The translations under genes and the position numbers were made by a program. A DNA stretch of 54,510 nt, from assembly GCA_029243385.1 (NCBI GenBank), contig JAQWSC010000013.1, positions 1 to 54,510 on the forward strand, written 5' to 3'. This DNA is from Flavobacteriaceae bacterium. GTDB lineage: Bacteria > Bacteroidota > Bacteroidia > Flavobacteriales > Flavobacteriaceae. Shown here one piece after another: positions 46,335-54,510 of the stretch (position 1 is the first letter of the stretch; each line of letters starts with the position of its first letter). Below the pieces are notes generated by a model, which was not told the DNA's origin, ran no database searches, and saw only the letters and a list, made by a program, of their open reading frames with translations.

Positions 46335-47453
46335 ATGAAATTTATAGTCTCAAGTACTGCATTATTCAAACAACTTCAAACGCTAAGCGGCGTTCTCAAC
46401 AATAACAACACCCTACCCATTTTAGATCATTTTTTGTTTGAACTAAACCAAAACGTCCTTACGGTAACGGCATCCGACTTGGAAACCACGCTTTCCGCCA
46501 AACTTACTGTTGAGTCGGGCGATCAACAAAATATTGCCGTTCCAGCAAGACTTTTATTAGATACATTAAAAACCTTTCCAGAGCAGCCGTTGACTTTTAT
46601 GCTGACTGATCAAAATACGATTGAGATTAATTCTAATCACGGAAAATACGCATTGGCCTATGCAAATGCCGAAGAATTTCCAAAAACCATTGCAATCAAC
46701 GATCCTTTTTCGACTTCAATAAAAGGAGACATTTTAGCAACTGCCATTGGCAAAACAATATTTGCTTCTGGTAACGATGACTTACGCCCAGTAATGAGCG
46801 GTGTATTCTTTCAATTTTCTCAGAATGGACTCAATTTTGTTGCTACCGATGCTCATAAATTGGTAAAATACGAACGTACTGATTTAGCCACAGAACAAGT
46901 AGCCGAATTCATCACTCCAAAAAAACCATTGAATTTGCTAAAAAGCATTCTCGTAGGCAGTGAATCGGATGTTTTGATAGAATACAATGAGAGTAATGCT
47001 AAGTTTTCTTTTGACGACACTGTTTTGGTCTGTCGACTTATCGACGGAAAATACCCCAACTATGAAGCAGTAATTCCAAAAGAAAATCCCAACGTATTAA
47101 CCATAGATCGTGCTCAATTTATGAGCTCTGTCAAGCGAGTGAGTATCTTTTCTAATAAAACAACCCACCAAATTCGACTTAAAGTTGCTGGGGCACAACT
47201 TCAGGTCTCTGCTGAAGACATTGATTATAGCAATAAAGCCGAAGAACGCTTAAGCTGTTCTTATCAAGGTGACGATATGCAAATTGGTTTTAATGCTCGG
47301 TTTCTTTCAGAAATGCTTACCAATTTAAATTCTAACGAAGTACAATTGGAAATGTCATTGCCCAACCGCGCAGGAATTCTTACTCCTTTGGACGGTTTGG
47401 ATGAAGGAGAACGCATCACAATGTTGGTCATGCCAGTGATGTTAAACAACTAA
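46335..47453 (+). CDS. dnaN: DNA polymerase III beta subunit (sliding clamp)
   Basis: 372 residues from ATG 46335, where the family start MKFIVSSTALFKQLQTLSGV lies; the open frame back to 46287 covers the promoter and is not coding-like. Three clamp domains are visible (NTLPILDHFLFEL; RPVMSGVFFQFSQNGLNFVATDAHKL; PNRAGILTPLDG), ending MLVMPVMLNN. It encircles DNA and tethers polymerase III. The gene is downstream of the SAM hydroxide adenosyltransferase with its own promoter and ends in a strong terminator. Confidence 0.97.
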   Translation: MKFIVSSTALFKQLQTLSGVLNNNNTLPILDHFLFELNQNVLTVTASDLETTLSAKLTVESGDQQNIAVPARLLLDTLKTFPEQPLTFMLTDQNTIEINSNHGKYALAYANAEEFPKTIAINDPFSTSIKGDILATAIGKTIFASGNDDLRPVMSGVFFQFSQNGLNFVATDAHKLVKYERTDLATEQVAEFITPKKPLNLLKSILVGSESDVLIEYNESNAKFSFDDTVLVCRLIDGKYPNYEAVIPKENPNVLTIDRAQFMSSVKRVSIFSNKTTHQIRLKVAGAQLQVSAEDIDYSNKAEERLSCSYQGDDMQIGFNARFLSEMLTNLNSNEVQLEMSLPNRAGILTPLDGLDEGERITMLVMPVMLNN

Positions 47454-47473
47454 TATTCTTCTTAAATAAAAAC

Positions 47474-47505
47474 AAAAAAACCGATGTTAGACATCGGTTT
47501 TTTTT
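47474..47505. terminator. Strong bidirectional intrinsic terminator
   Basis: A run of A, CCGATGT, loop TAG, ACATCGG and a run of T: a perfect 7-bp core extended by A/T pairing. It serves dnaN on plus and the ilv-gapN operon on minus. Confidence 0.9.
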
Positions 47506-47523
47506 ATTTATAGTAATTGAAAT

Positions 47524-49104
47524 TTACAGCAAATGCTTGGTACTTATAAAGTTGGAAGAATCTGAATCCAACAAATCCCTTAAAATTTTGTTATTTGCAT
47601 CATTATCCTTAGCCGCCACAAAAGTACGGATAGAAAAAGAACGCAATGCATCCCTAACACTCAATGTACTTACAGCAGAGTCTTTTCTACCGGTAAACGG
47701 AAAGATATCAGGTCCACGTTGGCAAGAACTGTTAAGGTTAACTCTACATACCAAATTTACCAATGTATCGATTAAAGGTGCAATTTGCTTTATGTTTCTA
47801 CCAAACAAACTTACCTGTTGTCCGTAATTAGAAGCTGCCATATCATCAAGAGGCGTATTGATATCTGTAAATGAAATAATAGGAATCACGGGTCCAAATT
47901 GTTCCTCATGGTACACATCCATTTCCTTAGAAATGGGATGAAGCACTGCTGGGAAAATAAAATTTTCAGTTTGCTTACCGCCTCGTTTATTGACCACTTT
48001 GGCGCCTTTTTCAACAGCGTCGTCAATCAATCCTTTGATGTATGCGGGTTTACCCGGCTCGGGTAATGGAGTGAGGAGTGTGTTGTCCCAAGGCATTCCC
48101 AATTGAAGTTCATCAACCTTTTGAGAGAAACGCTTTAAAAACTCATCTTTGACATCATCGTGAACGTATATTATTTTTAAAGCCGTACAACGCTGACCGT
48201 TAAAGGATAGCGACCCCGAAATACACTCTGAGATGGTTAAATCCAAATCAGCGTCGGGTAAAATTATAGCAGGATTTTTGGCTTCAAGACCCAAAACCAA
48301 ACGCAATCGGTTTTTGTTTGGGTGTAAATCTTGTAAGGAAATCGCAGAAGAGCTATGTCCAATAAGAGCCAAAACATCTACTTTTCCTGTTTTCATAATC
48401 GGAGAAGCAATTTGTCGTCCTCTACCAAACAAAATATTTACAACGCCGGGAGGAAAACTTTCCTGAAAGGCTTCAAGTAATGGAGCGATTAACAAAACTC
48501 CGTGTTTAGCTGGTTTAAAAACCGTTGTGTTCCCCATAATAATTGCGGGAATCAACAAAGAAAACGTTTCGTTCAATGGGTAATTGTAAGGCCCTAGACA
48601 CAATACAACTCCTAGAGGAGCACGACGAATTTGAGCGCGTACACCACTGTTTTTATGAAAACGAGCACTGTCAATATCTATATCTTTGTATTCTTCAATA
48701 GTGTCATAGATATAATCAACCGTTCTGTCAAATTCTTTTTGGGAGTCGGACAAATTTTTTCCTATTTCCCACATCAAGAGTTTAACAATCTCTTCGCGTT
48801 TTAACTTCATTTTTTCAACAAACTTCTCCATACATTTGATTCGAGAAGCCACTTTCATAGTTGGCCACTGACCTTGTCCTTTACCAAATGCATCATAAGC
48901 CGCATCAACAGCTAATGTAGCTGAATCGCCATCCATTGATGGAATAGAGCCCAATAAAGTTGGTTTTGAATGCGTTTGAATTGTAGAATAAACCTCCGAT
49001 GTATCACCGCTCCATTTTACAATTTTACCGCCTAACAAGTAGTGCGAGTGGTGAGTAGGTTTAATTTGGTATTCTTTGGGAATAATTAGTTCATTATTCA
49101 TCAT
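47524..49104 (-). CDS. gapN: NADP-dependent glyceraldehyde-3-phosphate dehydrogenase (GapN-type ALDH)
   Basis: 526 residues, aldehyde dehydrogenase superfamily. [43 protein letters not shown], catalytic Glu in [10 protein letters not shown], nucleophile Cys in [12 protein letters not shown], and the C-terminal [25 protein letters not shown]-like block, which is the ALDH11/GapN signature for phosphate-binding. It converts glyceraldehyde-3-phosphate to 3-phosphoglycerate with NADPH formed, bypassing the ATP-yielding step of glycolysis. It is the last gene of the ilv operon, 11 bases after ilvA. Confidence 0.87.
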   Translation of the reverse strand: MMNNELIIPKEYQIKPTHHSHYLLGGKIVKWSGDTSEVYSTIQTHSKPTLLGSIPSMDGDSATLAVDAAYDAFGKGQGQWPTMKVASRIKCMEKFVEKMKLKREEIVKLLMWEIGKNLSDSQKEFDRTVDYIYDTIEEYKDIDIDSARFHKNSGVRAQIRRAPLGVVLCLGPYNYPLNETFSLLIPAIIMGNTTVFKPAKHGVLLIAPLLEAFQESFPPGVVNILFGRGRQIASPIMKTGKVDVLALIGHSSSAISLQDLHPNKNRLRLVLGLEAKNPAIILPDADLDLTISECISGSLSFNGQRCTALKIIYVHDDVKDEFLKRFSQKVDELQLGMPWDNTLLTPLPEPGKPAYIKGLIDDAVEKGAKVVNKRGGKQTENFIFPAVLHPISKEMDVYHEEQFGPVIPIISFTDINTPLDDMAASNYGQQVSLFGRNIKQIAPLIDTLVNLVCRVNLNSSCQRGPDIFPFTGRKDSAVSTLSVRDALRSFSIRTFVAAKDNDANNKILRDLLDSDSSNFISTKHLL

Positions 49105-49115
49105 GATTTCATTGT

Positions 49116-50363
49116 TTAAATTAAAAACTGAAATAAATCAGGTTTGTCATTCAGATAATCGCCAAAAAAATTATGGGCATTCATCCTTTCTATTAATGGA
49201 GCTAAATCCTTTTTATCTTTCAACTCAACACCTACAACAGCCGGTGCATTTTCTTTACTGTTCTTTTTAGAAAATTGAAAGTAAGTGATATCATCGGTTT
49301 CTCCTAAAATTTCAGCAACAAATTCTTTCAATGCGCCCGCTCTTTGGGGAAAACGAACAATAAAGTAATGCTTTAGTTGAGCGCTTAGCAAAGCTCTTTC
49401 TTTAATCTCAGCCATACGAGTAATATCATTATTACTCCCACAAACGAGACAAACTACCGTTTTTCCTTTGATTTTATCTGCGTATTGATCCAAAGAAGCA
49501 GTTGACATTGCTCCAGCAGGTTCCACAACAATGGCGTCTTTATTATACATTTCTAGAATGGATTGACAAATAGCTCCTTCATCCACCAACACAATATCGT
49601 CTAGGTGTTTTTTACAATATGAAAAGCTAATTTCTCCGACTCGTTTAACAGCAGCACCATCCACAAAGTTATCGATGGAATCAAGTGTTGAATTCACCCC
49701 TTTTTCTAAAGATGATTTCATAGAAGGAGCTCCTGAAGGCTCTACACCTATAATTTTTGTATTGGGAGATAGCTGTTTGAACACAGTAATAACACCCGAA
49801 ATCAATCCACCACCTCCAATAGGAACAAATATATAATCGATTGGCGAATTAGTTTGTTCTAAAATCTCCAAAGCCAAGGTCGCCTGTCCCTCAATAACCT
49901 TAGGGTCATCAAAAGGGTGAACAAAAATCTTGTTTTTGCTTTCTGAAAATTTAATAGCTGCCTCATAGGCACCATCATATGTATCACCTACCAAAACAAC
50001 TTCGGTAAAATCTCCACCAAACATGGTAACCTGAGCAACTTTTTGCTTGGGAGTTGGAATGGGCATAAAAATAGTTCCTTTGATACCCAACTGTTTGCAG
50101 GACAAAGCAACTCCTTGCGCATGATTCCCAGCACTAGCACATACAATTCCTTGAGAACGATTGTCTCCTAATGAGGATATTTTATTGTAAGCTCCTCGGA
50201 TTTTAAAAGATCGTACCTGCTGAAGGTCTTCTCGTTTCAATAATACACGTGCTTGATACTTTTCGCTTAGGCGAGCATTTTCTTGCAAGGGTGATTCAAT
50301 AACTACGCCGTCAAGAATGCTTTTAGCTTTTTTTATAGTATCAATACTGGCTAAATTAGACAT
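49116..50363 (-). CDS. ilvA: Threonine ammonia-lyase (biosynthetic threonine deaminase)
   Basis: 415 residues. Turns threonine into 2-oxobutanoate, the isoleucine precursor, with [23 protein letters not shown] has the PLP lysine; [15 protein letters not shown] and [11 protein letters not shown] bind cofactor phosphate. The C-terminal 85 residues ([22 protein letters not shown]...) are one ACT-like regulatory domain, shorter than the two in E. coli IlvA. It starts one base after ilvC. Confidence 0.96.
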   Translation of the reverse strand: MSNLASIDTIKKAKSILDGVVIESPLQENARLSEKYQARVLLKREDLQQVRSFKIRGAYNKISSLGDNRSQGIVCASAGNHAQGVALSCKQLGIKGTIFMPIPTPKQKVAQVTMFGGDFTEVVLVGDTYDGAYEAAIKFSESKNKIFVHPFDDPKVIEGQATLALEILEQTNSPIDYIFVPIGGGGLISGVITVFKQLSPNTKIIGVEPSGAPSMKSSLEKGVNSTLDSIDNFVDGAAVKRVGEISFSYCKKHLDDIVLVDEGAICQSILEMYNKDAIVVEPAGAMSTASLDQYADKIKGKTVVCLVCGSNNDITRMAEIKERALLSAQLKHYFIVRFPQRAGALKEFVAEILGETDDITYFQFSKKNSKENAPAVVGVELKDKKDLAPLIERMNAHNFFGDYLNDKPDLFQFLI

Positions 50364-50364
50364 G

Positions 50365-51834
50365 TTACACTATTTTTTTCATAGCAGTCATAGATGCGCG
50401 TAATTCTTTACCGATAATTTCAACAGGGTGATTGCGAAGCGCTTCATTAATTTTGATGAGCTCTTGGTTGTCAACTCCTTCGCCTTCACCAAAAGCAGAC
50501 CCAATAACATCAATATTGATTTTTTTCATAAAATCAGTCAACATGGGTTTACAAGCATGATCGAATAAATAACATCCGTACTCTGCAGTATCAGAAATCA
50601 CTCGGTTCATTTCATACAATTTTTTACGTGCAATGGTGTTAGCAATTAAGGGTGTTTCGTGAAGCGACTCATAGTATGCAGAAGCATCCTTAATACCCGC
50701 TTGAATCATAGTTTCAAATGCTAACTCTACTCCCGAGCGTACAAATGCAACCATCAACACACCGTGATCAAAATATTCTTGTTCTGAAATATCTTGCGTT
50801 GTATTGGTTGTTTTTTCAAAAGCAGTCTCACCAGTAGCAGCTCTCCAGCTCAATAGATTATTATCATTATTGGCCCAGTCTTCCATCATCGTTTTTGAAA
50901 AATGACCCGACATAATATCATCCATGTGTTTTTGGAACAATGGACGCATAATATCTTTCAATTCCTCAGACAATTCCCAAGCTTTTACTTTTGCTGGGTT
51001 TGAAAGACGATCCATCATATGGCTAACGCCTCCGTGCTTGAGCGCTTCTGTAATGGTTTCCCAACCGTATTGAATCAACTTAGAAGCATACGAAGCCTCT
51101 ATCCCCTGATCTACCATTTTGTTGAATGATAAAATAGATCCTGTTTGAAGCACTCCACACAAAATAGTTTGTTCTCCCATAAGGTCGGACTTAACTTCGG
51201 CCACAAAAGAGGACAATAACACACCTGCTCTGTGACCACCGGTAGCAACTGCATACGCTTTTGCTTGGGCTAGTCCAATACCTTGTGGATCGTTATCAGG
51301 ATGAACAGCTATAAGTGTTGGCACACCAAATCCGCGTTTGTACTCTTCACGAACTTCCGAACCGGGACATTTAGGAGCCACCATGATTACCGTTAAGTCT
51401 TCCCGAACTTTCATTCCTTCCTCAACAATATTGAAACCGTGAGAATACGAGAGTGTTGCTCCTTTTTTCATCAAGGGCATCACTGCCTTGACAACCGACG
51501 TGTGGTTTTTGTCCGGCGTCAAATTTATAACCAAATCAGCTGAAGGAATCAATTCTTCATAAGTTCCAACAGAAAAATTATTTTCAGTAGCATTCACATA
51601 GGAAGCTCTTTTTTCTGTAATTGCTGATTCTCGAAGCGTGTAGGATATGTCCAAACCAGAATCTCTCATATTGAGGCCTTGGTTAAGTCCTTGAGCTCCA
51701 CAGCCCACAATGACAATTTTTTTTCCTTTTAGCGCGTCAATTCCATCATTGAACTCGGAAGAATCCATGAATTTACATTGAGCTAGTTGAATGAGTTGTT
51801 CGCGTAACGATAGGGTGTTGAAATAATTTTCCAT
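50365..51834 (-). CDS. ilvC: Ketol-acid reductoisomerase (class II)
   Basis: 489 residues, the long class II form as in E. coli. Rossmann motif [24 protein letters not shown], then [26 protein letters not shown], and two knotted C-terminal repeats with [16 protein letters not shown] and the acidic Mg-binding residues. It uses NADPH to isomerise and reduce acetolactate and acetohydroxybutyrate. It sits 18 bases after ilvN and one base before ilvA. Confidence 0.98.
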   Translation of the reverse strand: MENYFNTLSLREQLIQLAQCKFMDSSEFNDGIDALKGKKIVIVGCGAQGLNQGLNMRDSGLDISYTLRESAITEKRASYVNATENNFSVGTYEELIPSADLVINLTPDKNHTSVVKAVMPLMKKGATLSYSHGFNIVEEGMKVREDLTVIMVAPKCPGSEVREEYKRGFGVPTLIAVHPDNDPQGIGLAQAKAYAVATGGHRAGVLLSSFVAEVKSDLMGEQTILCGVLQTGSILSFNKMVDQGIEASYASKLIQYGWETITEALKHGGVSHMMDRLSNPAKVKAWELSEELKDIMRPLFQKHMDDIMSGHFSKTMMEDWANNDNNLLSWRAATGETAFEKTTNTTQDISEQEYFDHGVLMVAFVRSGVELAFETMIQAGIKDASAYYESLHETPLIANTIARKKLYEMNRVISDTAEYGCYLFDHACKPMLTDFMKKINIDVIGSAFGEGEGVDNQELIKINEALRNHPVEIIGKELRASMTAMKKIV

Positions 51835-51852
51835 TATATAAAGTGTTCTGTT

Positions 51853-52368
51853 TTATTTTAAAATATCTGAAATTTCCATAGGTGTTTTGGTAACTGAAAT
51901 TCGACCGGATCGGACAAATTGCAGCAAACCATAAGGTGCCAAATCTTCGTAAAGTTTTTCTGTTTCGTGGCGGAATCCTGTTTTTTCAATAACAAAAAAA
52001 TCACGGGATACAGTTACAATATTGGCATGACTGTCTTTGATAATATTTTGAATATGGCGTTCATCAAACAAGGAATCGGATTTGACCTTATAAAGTGCCG
52101 ACTCTTGATAAATGGTTTCTTCATCAGTATGGTAAAACGCCTTAATGACTTCAATTTGTTTTTCGAGTTGCTTAACAACTTTTTTAACTTTTTCTTCTGT
52201 CATTTTTACAACAATTACAAATCGAAATACATTTTCAATTTCTGATGGAGAAGTATTTAAACTTCGAATGTTGATATGCCGTTTCAGAAAAATTGCAGAA
52301 ATACGATTGAGCAATCCTACATTGTTTTCTGAATAAATGGATATTGTAAATATTTGTGTTGCTTCCAT
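51853..52368 (-). CDS. ilvN: Acetolactate synthase small (regulatory) subunit
   Basis: 171 residues. An ACT domain at the N-terminus (FTISIYSENNVGLLNRISAIFLKRHINIRSLNTSPSE) and a C-terminal regulatory domain (SRDFFVIEKTGFRHETEKLYEDLAPYGLLQFVRSGRISVTK) form the valine-sensitive subunit that activates IlvB. Length is close to the IlvH/N family. It lies four bases after ilvB and 18 before ilvC. Confidence 0.94.
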   Translation of the reverse strand: MEATQIFTISIYSENNVGLLNRISAIFLKRHINIRSLNTSPSEIENVFRFVIVVKMTEEKVKKVVKQLEKQIEVIKAFYHTDEETIYQESALYKVKSDSLFDERHIQNIIKDSHANIVTVSRDFFVIEKTGFRHETEKLYEDLAPYGLLQFVRSGRISVTKTPMEISDILK

Positions 52369-52372
52369 AAAA

Positions 52373-54106
52373 TTATTCTAATCGAATATCAGAAACCGAT
52401 GCTCCTGAAGGAATCATCGGAAATACATTATTTTCTTTTTCTACACACACTTCCAGGAAATACGGTTTTTTGGAAGCCATCATAGTTTGAACCGCATCGG
52501 CCAAATGTTCTCTTTTGGTAACGCGTTGGGCATCAATAAAATATCCTTTGGCAATAGTTACAAAATCTGGATTAACCATTTCGGTAGATGCGTAGCGTTT
52601 GTCAAAAAACAGTTGTTGCCACTGTCGAACCATTCCTAAAAAATCGTTATTAAGCACCACTATTTTCACAGCAGCTTGGGTTTGGAATATAGTTCCCAAT
52701 TCTTGAATGGTCATTTGATATCCTCCATCACCTATAATAGCTACGACCTCTCTTTCTGGAGCACCCATCTTAGCGCCCAAAGCGGCAGGAAGTGCAAATC
52801 CCATGGTTCCCAATCCTCCGGAAGTAACGTTACTTTTGGATTGGTTGAATTTTGCATAACGACAAGCTATCATTTGGTGTTGACCTACATCGGTAACAAT
52901 CACAGCATCGCCTCCTGAAGCATTGTTGATTTCTTTTAAAACTTCACCCATACTCAAACCTTCTTTGCTAGGGTTCAATTCTTCTTTAATCACTTTATCG
53001 AATTCAATAGCATCAAATTCTTTGAATTTTTCAAACCAACTCGTATGAGATTTTTCTTCGACAAGCGGCGTAATCTTTGTCAAGGTTTCTTTGATATTTC
53101 CCATAACAGCAATATCTGCCATCACGTTTTTATCAACCTCAGCAGGATCAATTTCAAAATGAATCACTTTGGCTTGTTTGGCATAGGTATCTAAATTACC
53201 CGTCACACGATCATCAAATCGCATTCCCATTGCTAGCAATACATCGCATTCATTTGTCAGCATATTGGGTCCATAATTTCCATGCATACCCACCATTCCA
53301 ACATTGGAAGGATGATCGGTAGGCAATGCAGACAATCCCAAAATAGTCCATGCTGCCGGTATTCCTGTTTTTTCAACAAACGCTTTAAATTCAGCTTCTG
53401 CTTCTCCTAATATAACACCTTGACCAAATACAATCAATGGTTTTTTAGCTTGATTTATAAGCGTAGCTGCAGCTTGAATTTGGTCCATTTCCATAGGAGG
53501 AACCGCTTTATAGCTTCTAACTAAGTTGCATTTTTTGTATGAAAAATCAAAGGTGTCAAATTGAGCATCTTTGGTAATGTCGATTAAAACAGGTCCTGGT
53601 CGTCCCGAACGAGCAATATAAAATGCCTTCGCCATAATTTCCGGGATTTCAGAAGCCTTTGTAATTTGGTAATTCCACTTGGTTACCGGAGTGGAAATTC
53701 CAATAATGTCGGTTTCTTGAAAAGCATCGGAACCCAAAAGATGAGACCCCACCTGACCTGTAATGCAAACCATGGGTGTGGAGTCGATTTGTGCATCGGC
53801 AATTCCGGTCACTAAATTGGTTGCTCCAGGACCAGATGTTGCAATGGCTACTCCCACCTTTCCTGAAGTTCTGGCATATCCTTGAGCGGCATGTGTAGCG
53901 CCTTGCTCATGGCGTGTCAATACATGATTCAATTCATCCTGAAACTTGTACAATTCATCATAAACGGGCATAATCGCTCCACCGGGATAGCCGTAGATCA
54001 AGTCTACCCCTTCGGCCAAAAGACACCTTATTACGGCTTCTGCACCGGAAATTTTTATGCTTTCACTTTCGACCTCTTGCAAGGCGATTTGTTCTTTTGT
54101 TTTCAT
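52373..54106 (-). CDS. ilvB: Acetolactate synthase large (catalytic) subunit
   Basis: 577 residues. The TPP enzyme that condenses pyruvate. IYGYPGGAIMPVYDELYKF, catalytic Glu in LTRHEQGATHAAQGYARTSGKVGVAIATSGPGATN, FAD region GMVGMHGNYGPNM, and TPP motif VVAIIGDGGYQMTIQEL are intact. It is preceded by ilvD four bases away and followed by ilvN. All enzymes for valine and isoleucine in this window are in one transcript. Confidence 0.97.
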   Translation of the reverse strand: MKTKEQIALQEVESESIKISGAEAVIRCLLAEGVDLIYGYPGGAIMPVYDELYKFQDELNHVLTRHEQGATHAAQGYARTSGKVGVAIATSGPGATNLVTGIADAQIDSTPMVCITGQVGSHLLGSDAFQETDIIGISTPVTKWNYQITKASEIPEIMAKAFYIARSGRPGPVLIDITKDAQFDTFDFSYKKCNLVRSYKAVPPMEMDQIQAAATLINQAKKPLIVFGQGVILGEAEAEFKAFVEKTGIPAAWTILGLSALPTDHPSNVGMVGMHGNYGPNMLTNECDVLLAMGMRFDDRVTGNLDTYAKQAKVIHFEIDPAEVDKNVMADIAVMGNIKETLTKITPLVEEKSHTSWFEKFKEFDAIEFDKVIKEELNPSKEGLSMGEVLKEINNASGGDAVIVTDVGQHQMIACRYAKFNQSKSNVTSGGLGTMGFALPAALGAKMGAPEREVVAIIGDGGYQMTIQELGTIFQTQAAVKIVVLNNDFLGMVRQWQQLFFDKRYASTEMVNPDFVTIAKGYFIDAQRVTKREHLADAVQTMMASKKPYFLEVCVEKENNVFPMIPSGASVSDIRLE

Positions 54107-54110
54107 CTGA

Positions 54111-54510
54111 TTAATTATCGGTTACACAACCATCCGAGGCTGTCGATACACTTTTTATGTATTTGTACAAAACGCCCTTCGAAAATTTGTAGGGAGGTTG
54201 TACCCAATTGTTTTTTCTTTTTTCTATTTCTTGTTCGGATAAATCCACACTCAAGGTATTGGTTTCGGCATCAATGGTGATGATGTCCCCATCTTGTAAC
54301 AAACCGATGGCCCCACCTTCTTGAGCCTCGGGTACAATATGTCCCACCACAAAACCGTGGGTTCCACCGGAAAATCTCCCGTCAGTGATCAAAGCAACCT
54401 CTTTCCCCAATCCAGCACCCATGATGGCTGCAGTTGGTTTGAGCATTTCCGGCATTCCCGGACCTCCTTTGGGCCCTTCGTATCGGATCACCACTACATC
54501 GCCTTTTTTG
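54111..54510 (-). CDS. ilvD: Dihydroxy-acid dehydratase (C-terminal part, runs off the right edge)
   Basis: The last 133 or so codons of the gene are visible, ending at 54111; the N-terminus is outside the window. [63 protein letters not shown], and [12 protein letters not shown] are the IlvD/Edd C-terminal blocks; the GGTHG region contributes to substrate binding. The Fe-S ligand cysteines would be upstream. It is the first visible gene of the ilv operon. Confidence 0.95.
   Translation of the reverse strand, partial: KKGDVVVIRYEGPKGGPGMPEMLKPTAAIMGAGLGKEVALITDGRFSGGTHGFVVGHIVPEAQEGGAIGLLQDGDIITIDAETNTLSVDLSEQEIEKRKNNWVQPPYKFSKGVLYKYIKSVSTASDGCVTDN

Overview
The window looks like a piece of chromosome from a marine Flavobacteriaceae bacterium (Bacteroidota). 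The signs are low G+C, promoters of the TTTG / TAnnTTTG type, almost no Shine-Dalgarno sequences, many lipoproteins, a TonB-dependent receptor with an N-terminal carboxypeptidase-regulatory-like domain, a bacilliredoxin-type protein, and Bacteroidota families such as DUF2400/TIGR02757 and a long exonuclease/GIY-YIG fusion. Genes are packed tightly. No gap without a gene or broken gene exceeds about 300 bases. Several convergent pairs share stop-codon bases. I see no prophage, insertion-sequence transposase, CRISPR array, tRNA or rRNA.

Layout. 1-9.6 kb: partial PhzF-family enzyme and an ABC-F ATPase (minus), a TlpA-like lipoprotein, SDR plus transaldolase-like aldolase (minus), the SRP RNA, a glutaminyl-cyclase and beta-helix lipoprotein pair, then glyA. 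9.7-16.8 kb: a bacilliredoxin-like gene divergent from clpB, smpB, a frameshifted DUF4410 lipoprotein gene, a REP-like inverted hairpin pair, a DEAD-box helicase and ychF. 16.9-23.6 kb: TonB-dependent receptor, ferredoxin divergent from a LuxC-like acyl-CoA reductase, and serC-serA with a small membrane protein. 23.6-32.5 kb: msrA; lolD-like / TIGR02757 / dihydroorotase-like / esterase run; MBL hydrolase; a conserved protein of unknown function; bcp; nth; ECF sigma factor. 32.6-43.4 kb: uvrA, pcm, then a six-gene run (Gfo/Idh/MocA, DUF1015, YggS, exonuclease/GIY-YIG, K+ channel, miaA) and a lipase-like gene with an internal stop. 43.4-54.5 kb: phoH-purC, SAM hydroxide adenosyltransferase, dnaN, and the ilvD-B-N-C-A operon ending in an NADP-type glyceraldehyde-3-phosphate dehydrogenase gene.

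How the genes work together. Serine and one-carbon metabolism (serC, serA, glyA), branched-chain amino-acid synthesis (ilvDBNCA), DNA repair and replication (uvrA, nth, exonuclease/GIY-YIG, dnaN) and protein quality control (clpB, smpB, msrA, pcm, bcp) dominate. The window is mostly housekeeping. I found no convincing wholly new system. The most interesting points are degenerate or unusual versions of known families: an ABC-F protein with one ATP site lost, a dihydroorotase-like protein without its metal-binding histidines, a cysteine-free endonuclease III and a K+ channel with a zinc-ribbon tail. Two lipoprotein genes are broken, and a REP-like element shows compensatory base changes in its stem.
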